DNA of 64,000 nucleotides from Strix aluco (GCF_031877795.1 NC_133935.1:75596303-75660302); one strand, 5' to 3'. Shown: positions 57,801 through 64,000, counted from the stretch's first letter. The notes: generated by a model from the sequence alone, not told the origin. Numbers and translations: made by a program.

Positions 57801-58589
57801 TTTGATAGGTTGGATGTTTAGTTTCATTGCATGCATGCTTTAGTGTGGACTTACTTTCCTTTGACAGCAAATTTTTATCTAAAAAAAAATCACTGTGAAA
57901 TTCTAAATATTTTAAAAATATGTTTCAATCTAAAGTGATTTTTAAATTCAACTTTTTCAATGTCTCTGTTTAATCTTGCAGCTCCTAAAGGCTATTTCAA
58001 ATGTACAGTGATAACTTCTTTCGGGGGGTTTTTAGGTTATGAAGCATCATTAATGTTGCAGTGTCATATTAATGCTTTAATTGAATGTCTCATTTTCAGA
58101 ATACTTGAAATGCTCTCATCTGGTCTAAATCAAATATTTACAACCAGTTCTGGAGAGGAATTGCTTTTTTAAAAATATTTTGAACAGCTACAATGTGTAG
58201 AGAACAGATTGGCTTTACCTACAAAAGTTAAACATACTTTTGGATGTCGAACAGCTTTTGTATTGCTGTTCTGACAGTTACATCAGTGTAATTGACTTCT
58301 TTCTATATTTCAGAAAATACCTGAAGAATTCAATGTATTTAATTTAATACAGGAAATGAGGACACAAAGGCATTCTGCAGTGCAGACAAAGGTATAGTTT
58401 GTTTTTAAATTAATCTTTATCATACAATAACATACCATCATTCTTTGTAAAGATCTCATGCACTAATTGTTATCTGGTAACCTACTACAGGAGCAGTATG
58501 AACTTGTCCATCGAGCCATAGCACAACTGTTTGAAAAGCAACTGCAAAAATATGAAAGTTGTGCAGACTGGAAGATTGCAGATGGAGTG
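9790..58589 (+). CDS. PTPN12: PTPN12, protein tyrosine phosphatase PTP-PEST (5' eleven exons; 3' end outside window)
   Basis: Joined from eleven exons: 9790-9888, 43086-43194, 46829-46905, 47926-48021, 49023-49061, 49859-49930, 52596-52655, 56061-56203, 57632-57698, 58314-58391 and 58491-58589. These total 939 nt (313 codons) with no stop, all introns GT-AG and all phases consistent. The product dephosphorylates phosphotyrosine. Known PTP-PEST substrates and partners include p130Cas, paxillin, PSTPIP1 and Shc, acting in cytosolic control of adhesion and motility. Visible motifs are RRLS with Ser39 (PKA/PKC site in human), the KNRY phosphotyrosine loop (residues 61-64), the WPD loop with Asp199, the P-loop [10 protein letters not shown] with Cys231 and Arg237, and the Q-loop QTKEQ (278-282). 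Numbering is identical to human. The tail exons (proline-rich and PEST segments) are missing and should lie beyond 64000. Several normally conserved residues differ (see findings), so a diverged paralogue cannot be excluded. Confidence 0.95.
9911..9975 (+). other. G-run cluster with G-quadruplex potential
   Basis: Directly after the exon 1 donor the plus (transcribed-sense) strand carries runs of seven, three, four, five, five and seven G separated by short loops (G4 C G5 T G5 at 9942-9957, G7 at 9968-9974). Another G10 run lies at 10135-10144. Such G-runs can fold as G-quadruplexes in DNA and nascent RNA, and promote R-loops just downstream of CpG-island promoters. Confidence 0.6.
12726..12756. 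repeat. T26-C5 homopolymer tract
   Basis: A run of 26 T followed by 5 C in intron 1. It may be the remnant tail of a minus-strand retroposed element, but no recognisable body is attached. Confidence 0.85.
15731..15910. repeat. TA-rich degenerate microsatellite region
   Basis: Interrupted tracts of TATA/CATA/GATA tetranucleotides (for example ATATATGTATATATC) spread over about 180 bases of intron 1. It is an old, decayed simple repeat. Confidence 0.7.
16775..17045 (-). mobile_element. Possible LTR-like fragment (tentative)
   Basis: An island of richer GC and CpG content than its surroundings. On the minus strand it has an AATAAA at 16963-16958, followed by a T-rich stretch and, further on, a C/G-rich segment around 16827-16845. 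This order recalls the R/U5 end of an LTR plus the start of an internal region. No intact terminal inverted dinucleotides, target-site duplication or viral coding sequence is seen. It could equally be another old repeat. Confidence 0.25.
25858..26037 (+). repeat. Local duplication, copy 1
   Basis: Starts TGTGGTATTTGGGACAAAGG and ends at about GATTAAGC. It matches copy 2 (26475-26611) in two blocks. The first is a 36-base block with 8 mismatches, ending ATGAATGAGA. The second is a block of about 60 bases around TAGGTATATTC. Copy 1 has about 45 extra bases between the blocks. Both copies have the same orientation. Confidence 0.6.
26475..26611 (+). repeat. Local duplication, copy 2
   Basis: Partner of copy 1, about 600 bases downstream and in the same orientation. 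It contains a good acceptor-like string (TTCTTTATCCTTTCTAG at 26515-26531) followed by a 22-codon open stretch ending in TAG. The equivalent stretch in copy 1 is also open to a TAG in the same frame. Confidence 0.6.
26988..27007 (+). repeat. T17 tract followed by CAG
   Basis: A run of 17 T directly followed by CAG. It resembles a strong splice acceptor, but no open exon with a donor follows, so it is listed as a homopolymer decoy in intron 1. Confidence 0.7.
27619..27677 (+). mobile_element. CR1 LINE 3'-end fragment
   Basis: GGCAGTTGGACTGGATGATGG followed by a CCTTTCAACT segment and ending ATTCTATTCTA. This is the order of the conserved CR1 3' tail (GGACTAGATGATC, CCTTCCAACC, then the ATTCTATGA octamer repeats). 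It is an old, diverged, 5'-truncated copy in the sense orientation of PTPN12. CR1 is the dominant LINE of birds and other sauropsids. Confidence 0.75.
28454..28477. repeat. A8-G-A15 tract
   Basis: An A-rich run in intron 1. No retroposed body is recognisable upstream of it. Confidence 0.85.
33229..33251. repeat. T15-C-T7 tract
   Basis: An interrupted T homopolymer in intron 1, about 90 bases before the G20 tract. Confidence 0.85.
33340..33359. repeat. G20 homopolymer
   Basis: Twenty consecutive G on the plus strand. Long G homopolymers are rare, polymorphic, prone to sequencing error and able to form G-quadruplexes. The stated length should be treated as approximate. Confidence 0.8.
38565..38613 (+). 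mobile_element. CR1 LINE 3'-end fragment
   Basis: Reads GTAGATGAGCTTCAAGGTCT, then TTTCCAGCCTACATGATTCTATGAG. This matches the CR1 tail layout (GATGATCTTcAAGGTCcCTTCCAaCC... ATTCTATGA) with one copy of the terminal octamer. It is short, 5'-truncated and in sense orientation. Confidence 0.85.
42231..42317. repeat. G/T-rich simple repeat with facing G10 and C19 tracts
   Basis: Runs of G and T with TTGTTG interruptions lead to G10 (42274-42283), then a short GTGTGTG spacer and C19 (42299-42317). The G and C runs can pair as a hairpin, and each strand can also form quadruplex or i-motif structures. It lies about 770 bases upstream of exon 2. Confidence 0.8.
43086..43194 (+). CDS. PTPN12: PTPN12 exon 2, residues 34-69 plus 1 nt
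   Basis: Acceptor TTTTTTATCTCAG, donor TGTAAGT. Encodes [20 protein letters not shown] and continues to [10 protein letters not shown]. It contains Ser39 in an RRLS kinase motif (phosphorylation at this site is reported to lower activity in mammals) and the KNRY phosphotyrosine-recognition loop. Ends in phase 1. Confidence 0.96.
43195..46828 (+). other. PTPN12: PTPN12 intron 2
   Basis: GTAAGT to TTCTTCTTTTAG, 3.6 kb and AT-rich. Several open frames of about 60-115 codons occur on both strands near 44.1, 45.0 and 45.7 kb, without motifs or splice logic. I see nothing else in it. Confidence 0.9.
46829..46905 (+). CDS. PTPN12: PTPN12 exon 3, residues 70-95
   Basis: Acceptor TTCTTCTTTTAG, donor GTATGT. 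Two bases complete Phe70, then [20 protein letters not shown] and ANFIK. The DYINANFIK block is a conserved PTP-domain core motif. Ends in phase 0. Confidence 0.96.
46906..47925 (+). other. PTPN12: PTPN12 intron 3
   Basis: GTATGT to GTGCAATCCTAG, about 1.0 kb. I see nothing in it beyond ordinary AT-rich intron sequence. Confidence 0.9.
47926..48021 (+). CDS. PTPN12: PTPN12 exon 4, residues 96-127
   Basis: Encodes [20 protein letters not shown] and continues to [20 protein letters not shown] and FWRMIWE are conserved PTP motifs. Residue 98 is His where human has Tyr, and residue 127 is Ala where human has Val. Donor GTAAGT, phase 0. Confidence 0.96.
48022..49022 (+). other. PTPN12: PTPN12 intron 4
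   Basis: GTAAGT to TTTGTTTCGTTTCAG, about 1.0 kb, AT-rich. I see nothing else in it. Confidence 0.9.
49023..49061 (+). CDS. PTPN12: PTPN12 exon 5, residues 128-140 (39-nt micro-exon)
   Basis: Encodes [13 protein letters not shown], which contains the conserved VMAC.E.E motif of the PTP core strand. It is very short but in phase 0 at both ends, so skipping it would keep the frame while removing a core beta-strand. Donor GTACGT. Confidence 0.95.
49062..49858 (+). other. PTPN12: PTPN12 intron 5
   Basis: GTACGT to TTTGTTTTAACAG, 0.8 kb. It includes a 96-codon open frame on the plus strand (49487-49777) without recognisable content. Nothing else is seen. Confidence 0.9.
49859..49930 (+). CDS. 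PTPN12: PTPN12 exon 6, residues 141-164
   Basis: Encodes [20 protein letters not shown] and RVSC. KCERYWP is the conserved PTP motif. Compared with human (YGEDPITFAPFKISC) this is one of the more diverged segments. Donor GTAAGT, phase 0. Confidence 0.95.
49931..52595 (+). other. PTPN12: PTPN12 intron 6
   Basis: GTAAGT to TTCCCTTGTGTTTAG, 2.7 kb. It contains a short direct repeat (ACATAAAGTTAATTA twice, near 50339-50374) and a 44-nt pseudo-exon close to its 3' end, listed separately. Confidence 0.9.
52465..52508 (+). other. PTPN12: Pseudo-exon with strong splice sites in intron 6
   Basis: Acceptor TTGCCTATCTTTTAG and donor CACGTAAGT both match consensus well. The 44-nt body is open in the PTPN12 frame ([14 protein letters not shown]) but is not a multiple of three. 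Inclusion would shift exon 7 and create a stop within exon 8. It lies only 87 bases before exon 7. It could be a poison exon or an unused decoy. Confidence 0.35.
52596..52655 (+). CDS. PTPN12: PTPN12 exon 7, residues 165-184
   Basis: Encodes [20 protein letters not shown], nearly identical to the human segment [20 protein letters not shown]. Acceptor TGTGTTTAG, donor GTAAGT, phase 0. Confidence 0.96.
55131..55237 (+). other. Coding-like pseudo-exon in intron 7
   Basis: Bounded by TGCTTCCACAG and AAGGTAGCA, 107 nt long. One frame is open for 35 codons (starts [20 protein letters not shown]) and reads like ordinary protein. It starts with two bases of a split codon, so it does not fit exon 7 (phase 0) in frame. 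I do not recognise the sequence. It may be a cryptic exon, a fossil exon or chance. Confidence 0.25.
56028..56052. repeat. PTPN12: (TCCC)n microsatellite forming the exon 8 polypyrimidine tract
   Basis: About six TCCC units directly precede CTCCTTTAG and exon 8. The acceptor of an essential catalytic exon therefore depends on a potentially length-variable repeat. Confidence 0.9.
56061..56203 (+). CDS. PTPN12: PTPN12 exon 8, residues 185-231 plus 2 nt
   Basis: Encodes [20 protein letters not shown] and continues to EDVPICIHC. It holds the WPD loop with the general acid Asp199 and the catalytic Cys231 as its last full codon. The human equivalent of the start is ESRRLYQ, so residues 188-189 differ. 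Ends in phase 2, splitting Ser232 across the junction, as expected for this gene. Confidence 0.97.
56204..57631 (+). other. PTPN12: PTPN12 intron 8
   Basis: GTATCA to GTTTATGTTCATAG, 1.4 kb, AT-rich. I see nothing else in it. Confidence 0.9.
57632..57698 (+). CDS. PTPN12: PTPN12 exon 9, residues 232-254 (rest of the P-loop)
   Basis: Completes Ser232 and encodes [20 protein letters not shown] and AG. With Cys231 it forms the signature [10 protein letters not shown], with the phosphate-binding Arg237 intact. The enzyme should therefore be catalytically competent. Donor GTAAGG, phase 0. Confidence 0.97.
57699..58313 (+). other. PTPN12: PTPN12 intron 9
   Basis: GTAAGG to CTTTCTATATTTCAG, 0.6 kb. 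It contains a 70-codon chance open frame. Nothing else is seen. Confidence 0.9.
58314..58391 (+). CDS. PTPN12: PTPN12 exon 10, residues 255-280
   Basis: Encodes [20 protein letters not shown] and SAVQTK, identical to the human segment as I know it. It includes the start of the Q-loop. Phase 0 at both ends, donor GTATAG. Confidence 0.97.
58392..58490 (+). other. PTPN12: PTPN12 intron 10 (99 bp)
   Basis: The shortest intron of the gene in this window, GTATAG to GGTAACCTACTACAG. Confidence 0.93.
58491..58589 (+). CDS. PTPN12: PTPN12 exon 11, residues 281-313 (end of catalytic domain)
   Basis: Encodes [20 protein letters not shown] followed by [13 protein letters not shown]. The first 19 residues match human. 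The segment after QLQ differs (human LYEIHGAQKIADGV), at the edge of the domain where selection is weaker. Phase 0, donor GTATGT. In human the next residues begin NEINTEN; no exon encoding them was found before 64000. Confidence 0.95.
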
Positions 58590-59247
58590 GTATGTGTCTT
58601 TTCCATATGAGTTTCAATCAGTTGTAGCTGTTAGCTTCTGATCAAGATTTTCCTCTAAAGTCTAGTTTTTAAAATTAAGTATTCAGTGGTGTTAAGGCAC
58701 ATACAGAACTTGTTTGGACTGCAAGTGGTTTTTGCTGAATAGGGACAGCTAGCCTGTATTCAACTTGCACAGAGGACTTGGTTGTAAAAGTTGAGTCAGA
58801 TAATTAAAGGAATACTTATTGCATATACCAAATGCAATTGCAATGGGGGAAGCAGTAGAAAGAATTCCAGTATGGATGAAATGTAGGACACTCAACTCAA
58901 TATTTAAATTGTGAAATGTGCCCTTACCTTGGTGAGGTGGCAGTAGTTGACAGCTGATTGTTGCTTTGTCAGCACTTACCCAGCTCTGATATATTGGCAG
59001 CAAATGAAATTTTGTCTAAGCCTAGCCTTCTGCAAATTACCTGTTAAACAGTATGATAAAGAGCAAGTTAGAAATACAACTCTAGCCTACTTCTACCTGT
59101 ATTTATATATAAATAAAAATAAATATACACATAAACAAAAAATATATACACATGTGTATGTGCATGTAGGTGAATTCTATCTCATCTAGGTTAAACTTTT
59201 GAAAGGCAAAAACTTCATTAAAGTTTTCTTTTCTTCCTTCCCCCCAG

Positions 59248-59289
59248 TGTGATGTTGGGTCCGATTTTAAACCAGTAGATAAGCATTGA
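59248..59289 (+). CDS. PTPN12: Candidate alternative terminal or poison exon of PTPN12 (tentative)
   Basis: A strong acceptor (TTTTCTTTTCTTCCTTCCCCCCAG, pyrimidines almost throughout) is followed by 13 sense codons and TGA. Joined to exon 11 in phase 0 it would add CDVGSDFKPVDKH and stop. The result is a 326-residue protein with the catalytic domain only, lacking the PEST tail. AATAAA hexamers at 60390-60395 and 60443-60448 could end such a transcript. Alternatively the donor at 59314 (TTAG/GTATTG) would make it a 66-nt cassette exon with a stop. No such exon is known to me, so this is inference from splice signals. Confidence 0.3.
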   Translation, partial: CDVGSDFKPVDKH

Positions 59290-60389
59290 TCTGACTCTTC
59301 AACTGAGACTTAGGTATTGCATACTGTTTTGTACTGCCTTGGTCTTGGCCTAACACAGCCTTGATGTATTTGAGCAGGGCTGGCAATGAATGGTATTATT
59401 AAGTTCTCATATTGTATTGAAGTACTGTTTGCACTGGAACAGATTGGGGGAAGGAAAAATAACTTTAAAATGCCTGTGCCAAGGAAGCTTCATAGTCTAC
59501 CCTTTTAACAAAAGGATAAAAAAAAACCCCTTGGAAAAATAATATTCTTCATTAGTAATCATGGTATTTGAGGATTTTTCTGTTTTTTGTCATTCCACTT
59601 TAAATTTCATGTCCCTTAGGTTTTTTCCCTTTTTTATGTTTAGATATGTTTTCTAGGCTGCTACACCATGAAAAATAGCTTTTTGGATCGATATGTTCTT
59701 TCTCCCACAGTCCAGAACTGCATACTACGCTTTACCCTTGGACTGTGTTTTGTTTATTCAGTAATTTTATTTGTCCCTTCAGTACCTAATTGGTGTAAGC
59801 TCTATAACTATCTAGAGGGAGTATGAGTAGTATCTTCAGGATCCTTTGAAATATCTGGAAGCATTTTAAAATCTACCTTTATTAAGAAGCATCCCTTTAA
59901 TTTTAGGGGTTTAGCTGTTCTATACTGTGCTTTCTAGGAATTCTAAAACATTTTTTATTCTTGGAAAAAAGGTATATAACCTTCTGTTAACTCTTAAGAC
60001 TTTATCAGTTCATGCAATAGTTCTGAGGTCTTTAGTCGTGGCAAGAAACCTGATGGACTAAACACAATGTGGAATAGGGTAGGCTATTTTAGTTTGTTAG
60101 AGGTTTGATGTTCAGCCTAGCTGGTCAGTGAACAAAATTTCATTTTATTTCTGAGGAATGAACGTGATAGAGTTTGGAATGTGCAGATTTATTAGCTTTG
60201 TACAGAATTGATTCCTAACTACTTGAGTTTTGGTCATAAAATAGTAGGCAGATCAGTCTACTGTATCTTCTGGTTAATTGACTTTGATCAGACTTCCTTG
60301 TCTGCACTCCTATGTGGAATCAAAAATGTCTCTTATTACTTACATGTATTCCAGAACATCTGAATGAGGAGGTGACACAGTATGTCTGT

Positions 60390-60448
60390 AATAAAGGCAA
60401 GTGCTGTCTGAAGCACATCTTAGGAGATTTGAGTGACTGAGTAATAAA
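60390..60448 (+). other. Two plus-strand AATAAA hexamers
   Basis: AATAAA at 60390-60395 with GTGCTGTCTG about 10 bases downstream, and another at 60443-60448. They are possible poly(A) signals for a transcript using the alternative exon at 59248. In AT-rich DNA such hexamers also occur by chance. Confidence 0.25.
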
Positions 60449-61713
60449 ACAAGAGCAAATAGATTATGCATAGCTAATGTGCATGGGGGTGAGACAGGGA
60501 GAAATCCCAACTCTGAATATGCAGTGGTGGAGTGTGAGTTTTGAGTTTTGCTTGGATATGATCTTGGCTATAATCAGTAAGCTGTAAAGGAAATTGGATT
60601 TTAGCAATTCTGTGGAAGCTAGTAAGAGCAGAGAACGTAATGTCATTGTGTGGATACCTTGCAACTTGAATACTGTCTGCGGGTCTGGTCTGCTTATCTC
60701 AAAAGAGTACTACAAGATTCAAGCATTAAAAATTTGGACAAGGATCAAAGGTGTCGGAAGGTTCTGTCTAAAGAACAGCCAGATTGAGCTGGAAAAGAAA
60801 TGGCTGAAGTTAGGTATGATAGAGACTAAGTAACAGTGAAAAGCTGATTTCTATTAACCTTTTCTAAAGGGTATCAATGACACCTGGCAGACTTAATATA
60901 AAAGGAGATAGTTCTTCATGAAACATGAAACTGCAGAGCTCCTTGCAGCTGAAAGCCTGTAGCTTTAAGGTGAATATCTCATCATCTTGGAATCTTCATC
61001 CATGAATTTGCCCAATGTCTGACCTATGAAATTCCAGAGTTGCAAACAGTTGGAGAACATCCTAGGCAAAGATCCCTGCATGTCTGCTCTGTCCTTATTC
61101 TTCCCTGTAAGTTTCCTTTTGGTGACTGCTGGAAACAGGGCAAAATGTATCTTTCAGTCTGACTAGGTACAGCCTTTTTTGTGTTAGGAAGTGATGCTTC
61201 TTCATATTGTAGCTTGAACATTTCTGCAGGAGGGTTGAGGAAAAAAAGTCTCATAGATAAAGAGTTCCTATATCTAAAAACTTGGTACTTAAAAACAAAT
61301 TTGCCATTTGTTAGTTAGGAAATATGCCTTCAGGGAATGAAGTGGTGTAGGCTTAGCTTCTATTTTGGTTTTATAAGGTAGTCATCTACCTCACATATCT
61401 GGTTAAATATCTGCTTTTAGCTTTAACCTGATTCTCAAAACTTTGAGGCTCACTTGAAACAGTATTTTTGCTATTCTGAGGGTGTTATGTAGCATCTGTT
61501 GCATATAACATGTTTTCCCCAGAAATGTTCTAGTCAGTTTTTTTAAATAAAATATATCCTAGACTGTTTGTTTAGTTTTTAAAAGGAGACAAACTCTGAT
61601 GTAGAAAATTTTCAAATAACTTTTAATAAATATAATATACTAAGGTTCCTTCCAAGATCTTACTCTGCCTGCAGATGCTACAGCAACTGTGGAAATGTGT
61701 ACATGTGAAGAGT

Positions 61714-61719
61714 TTTATT
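61714..61719 (-). other. Minus-strand AATAAA, candidate poly(A) signal of the antisense gene
   Basis: The plus strand reads TTTATT. On the minus strand the AATAAA lies about 140 bases after the stop codon at 61862-61860, a normal 3' UTR length. Confidence 0.3.
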
Positions 61720-61859
61720 TAATTCCACTAATTTAATTCCATAATTAAGTGGAAACCATTCCAAAAAAAAAGAATGTGACTACCTTGGATATATCACTGT
61801 TAGCTATATAGGAGATACTACTGAACTGAAAAGGGAAATTTTCTTTCATCTTTCACTTA

Positions 61860-62124
61860 TTATATTTCAATAGTACTCTGAAGAGTTGGAGTAGTCTGTA
61901 GGGTTGGTTTAATGGTTTTGTCGTACAATTGCTTTACCCGTTTCAAGCAGTGTTTGAAATGAATTGAGTTACCTAAGCTTTGTAAGCAGTGTTTGCCAGT
62001 AACATCGCAGTAAAAAGTTAATCTGATTGGCAACGAGTAGCAGTATTCATAGGGAAGTGGCTTAGACACAATCCTGAACGTGTGTTCCTGTAAACTTGCC
62101 AGCTTTGCCCTGCTGGAAACAATA
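61860..62124 (-). CDS. Candidate antisense gene, last exon (tentative)
   Basis: Minus strand, acceptor TTGACTTTTTACAG at 62126-62125, then one base of a split codon and an open frame to TAA at 61862-61860 (88 codons with the stop). A second acceptor (ATTGTTTCCAG) 12 bases further on keeps the same phase. The frame includes HTFRIVSKPLPYEYCYSLPI and later TGKHCLQSLGNSIHF. This is a mixed strand-type composition unlike the helical segments encoded upstream. Open frames of this length do occur by chance in the window. The family is not recognised. Confidence 0.28.
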
Positions 62125-62517
62125 CTGTAAAAAGTCAACAAAAACCCACATGCAGTGTTTGAAAGTAGACTTATAATAGGGTTAGAATTTCTATTAGAAC
62201 TTGATAGAAGGATTCCAAATCATGTAGAAAATGCACATATGATATAGTATAATGTAGTGATAGTAATTGTGTACTCTTACTATATAGTTATACATATTGC
62301 AAATGCACAGAACTATAAATGTGCTTAAAATAATACTAAGTATGTAAACAAAATTATATGAAGAACAGCTTCCTTCATATTCTTTCAGATAGAGTACTTT
62401 CCACAGTCAAATTTCAGGGCAAAGATGAAATTTCTGCTCAGAAGCAATTTTTTTCTGATAAGAAAAGACTCGGATGCTAAAGTTGATAACCAGAACTATT
62501 TTTTCTCTCTTCCCCTT

Positions 62518-62532
62518 CCCCCCCCCCCCCCC
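62518..62532. repeat. C15 homopolymer
   Basis: Fifteen C after a T/C-rich stretch, followed by AG. It looks like an acceptor, but the next codon is TAG and no exon follows. Confidence 0.85.
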
Positions 62533-62818
62533 AGTAGAACTCTTAAATTATCAAATAATTAAATTGGAACTGAATCTGGGTCTCGGCCTCCTTTCCACTG
62601 AAACTGTTGATCATATTGTCATGTATTTGAAGTCATTAACAGTGTGCTTCTCAATAACATTGGTTTTGTTAGTATTGCTGTGAAAATACACTTGGTTTTC
62701 TGTTTGGAAGCTTTCAAACGTGAGCTGATTAGTCTTGATCATCTGGTATCAGTTAGATTTGTATCAATACAATATTTTGTGAGTTACTTGAGAGGCATCT
62801 CCATCATCTCAAGTAAAC

Positions 62819-62855
62819 CATGGTTGTCTTCAGAAAGTCTGAATCAGATGGAATT
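62819..62855 (-). other. Possible extra small exon of the antisense gene
   Basis: Minus strand, acceptor CATCCAACTTGACAG, 37 nt: one base and then 12 codons (IPSDSDFLKTTM), followed by GTTTAC, a poor donor. It would accept the phase of the exon at 63069-63280. It then needs a different (phase 0) acceptor at 62089-62088 for the last exon. It competes with a direct join of those two exons. Confidence 0.15.
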
Positions 62856-63068
62856 CTGTCAAGTTGGATGTTCCATAGGTAGAAAAAGGAAAATTGATTA
62901 AAAGACAAACAACAAAAAGCTTACTATCTCTTTAAAAATATTTTTTTGAATTTTGTCTCTTGACAGTAACAAGCATGTTACAGTACTGCAAGTCCTTGTT
63001 TTACCCTTCTCCGCTAATAGAAGCTTGTACTAATAAACACTTTCTCCAAAATATGGCATTGCTAGTAC

Positions 63069-63280
63069 TCAAGTATCTCTTGCATTTCTTCCTGTAAAAG
63101 TGACAGAATTTTGTTGCTGCGGTTGATTGCACTTCTAGAAGCTGTGGAGGAATTGACTGCTGTAAGAATGTTGATATTCAAAACATTAGTGGTTTGGAAA
63201 CTAAGTGAAAAGACTTTGCTGTTCAAACTGTCTTCGCTGTTTTGCAGCTTGGAAAGAGATTTTTTTACCATTATAGCATT
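63069..63280 (-). CDS. Candidate antisense gene, penultimate exon (tentative)
   Basis: Minus strand, acceptor ATTATTTTTTTAG at 63282-63281, open for 70 codons beginning NAIMVKKSLSKLQNSEDSLN and later SAINRSNKILSLLQEEMQEI. Ser/Asn/Leu-rich and probably helical. A weak donor (CTTGA/GTACTA) would end it in phase 2, matching the next exon. Without that splice the frame ends at TAG (63064-63062) and this would be the last exon. It joins the preceding exon in phase 0. The protein is not recognised. Confidence 0.35.
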
Positions 63281-63524
63281 CTAAAAAAATAATATATGTC
63301 TTCAGAGACATTGATGTTGTTTCCTATGCTTGGAAAGTTTTATTTAATCTGAATCATTTGAGTGTATCATTTCAGTCTGAAGTATTTCTCTTTCTATCTA
63401 CTGATGCTCTGTGGTTCCCATGCTGCTTTATGATAAGGCCAAAAGGAATGCCTCCATTCCTTTTAAGGGAAATCATGAGATTACTTCTGGAAGAGTCTTT
63501 GCAGTAAATTTGCTAGTACTTTAC

Positions 63525-63651
63525 CAGTACAGAAAGCTTCTGAATGACATTAAATGTTTCCACTGTGAGTTCCAAAAGAAAATTATGCATTGCAATTCCT
63601 GGGCAAAATGTTTTGAATTGTAGGCAATGCTTGTGAAATATCAGTCTCAAA
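63525..63651 (-). CDS. Candidate antisense gene, internal exon (tentative)
   Basis: Minus strand, acceptor GAGGATTACAG at 63653-63652, one base and then 42 codons, donor CTGGTAAAG at 63524. It encodes LRLIFHKHCLQFKTFCPGIA and then HNFLLELTVETFNVIQKLSV, an amphipathic, helix-like stretch. Phases fit both neighbours (2/1 upstream, 0 downstream). The plus-strand open frame at 63411-63623 is its shadow or the reverse. The family is not recognised. Confidence 0.35.
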
Positions 63652-63767
63652 CTGTAATCCTCTCTATTTGCTCAGTCAGTGACAGCTCTGTTAGGTGATT
63701 CAGCCATTGGAGGAAGTGAGTGGGGAAAAGACCCACCCTTGGGAGATGATAGCACAATTTAGGTCAC

Positions 63768-63827
63768 CTTAGCAAGTTGAATTCAGATACTGCATTTGCC
63801 ATGAGAATTCCTTGTTCCTCTGCATTA
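63768..63827 (-). CDS. Candidate antisense gene, upstream exon (tentative)
   Basis: Minus strand, acceptor CATGTTTCTGTAG at 63829-63828, 60 nt open as NAEEQGILMANAVSEFNLL with split codons at both ends, donor AAGGTGACC at 63767. It joins the next exon over a 116-bp intron in correct phase (AG/T, Ser). No further upstream exon is seen in the last 170 bases, so the gene would continue beyond the window. Confidence 0.28.
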
Positions 63828-64000
63828 CTACAGAAACATGAGTTACTCTGTATTGTTGTAGACTAGATGAATCTACACTACTAAATATTTGACTTTATGG
63901 TCTTTTTCTTAATGTAGTCTTTCATGGATAGATATACACACATTTAATGTATATAAATACATACATGTAATTTAACAAAATACCTAGAAATTCCTACCTA

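Larger units (their letters stand above)
58590..64000 (+). other. PTPN12: PTPN12 intron 11 (incomplete) or region 3' of a short isoform
   Basis: GTATGT onward with no further canonical PTPN12 exon found to the end of the window. It contains a candidate alternative last exon (59248), a TA-rich stretch (about 59101-59165), a C15 tract, and a set of minus-strand candidate exons between 61.7 and 63.9 kb, listed separately. Confidence 0.75.

Noticed and set aside
62518-62540. Pyrimidine tract plus CCAG as an acceptor for PTPN12 exon 12.
   Set aside because: The first codon in phase is TAG, and the expected NEINTEN and PPPKPPR-type sequence is absent.
1-64000. CRISPR arrays, tRNA/rRNA genes, prokaryotic operons or intact viral genes.
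   Set aside because: None seen; spaced identical repeats, cloverleaf-like sequences and long intronless coding frames are absent as far as reading by eye can tell.

Overview
The window is vertebrate nuclear DNA and most likely from a bird. It is AT-rich, with long introns, GT-AG splice sites and one CpG-island promoter. Interspersed repeats are few, and the two I can name are 3' tails of CR1 LINEs, the usual avian element. There are no operons, ribosome binding sites or other prokaryotic features. The species cannot be fixed from the sequence alone.

The backbone is one plus-strand gene, PTPN12 (PTP-PEST, a cytosolic protein tyrosine phosphatase). Positions 1-8560 are upstream non-coding DNA with no supported gene. 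A GC-rich island (about 8560-10400) holds ZNF143-like, CCAAT, GC-box and NRF1-like sites, a short upstream ORF, and coding exon 1 (9790-9888). Intron 1 is about 33 kb. Exons 2-11 lie between 43086 and 58589. The eleven exons join in phase to 939 nt (313 codons), covering the whole catalytic domain. The phospho-site Ser39, the WPD-loop Asp199, the catalytic Cys231 and Arg237 fall at the same residue numbers as in human PTP-PEST. The exons for the PEST/proline-rich tail are not in the window and should lie beyond 64000.

The most interesting unexplained part is the right end (61.7-63.9 kb). On the minus strand, inside PTPN12 intron 11, several short open segments with GT-AG borders join in consistent phase. 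The last one ends in a stop codon about 140 bases before a minus-strand AATAAA. This could be the 3' end of an unrecognised gene nested antisense in PTPN12. It is a hypothesis built by eye and the family is not recognised.

Other observations are: a possible alternative last exon or poison exon after exon 11 (59248) that would give a catalytic-domain-only protein; two pseudo-exons with good splice sites in introns 6 and 7; an old local duplication in intron 1 (25.9/26.5 kb); an LTR-like island at 16.8 kb; a (TCCC)n microsatellite serving as the polypyrimidine tract of exon 8; and several long homopolymer tracts.
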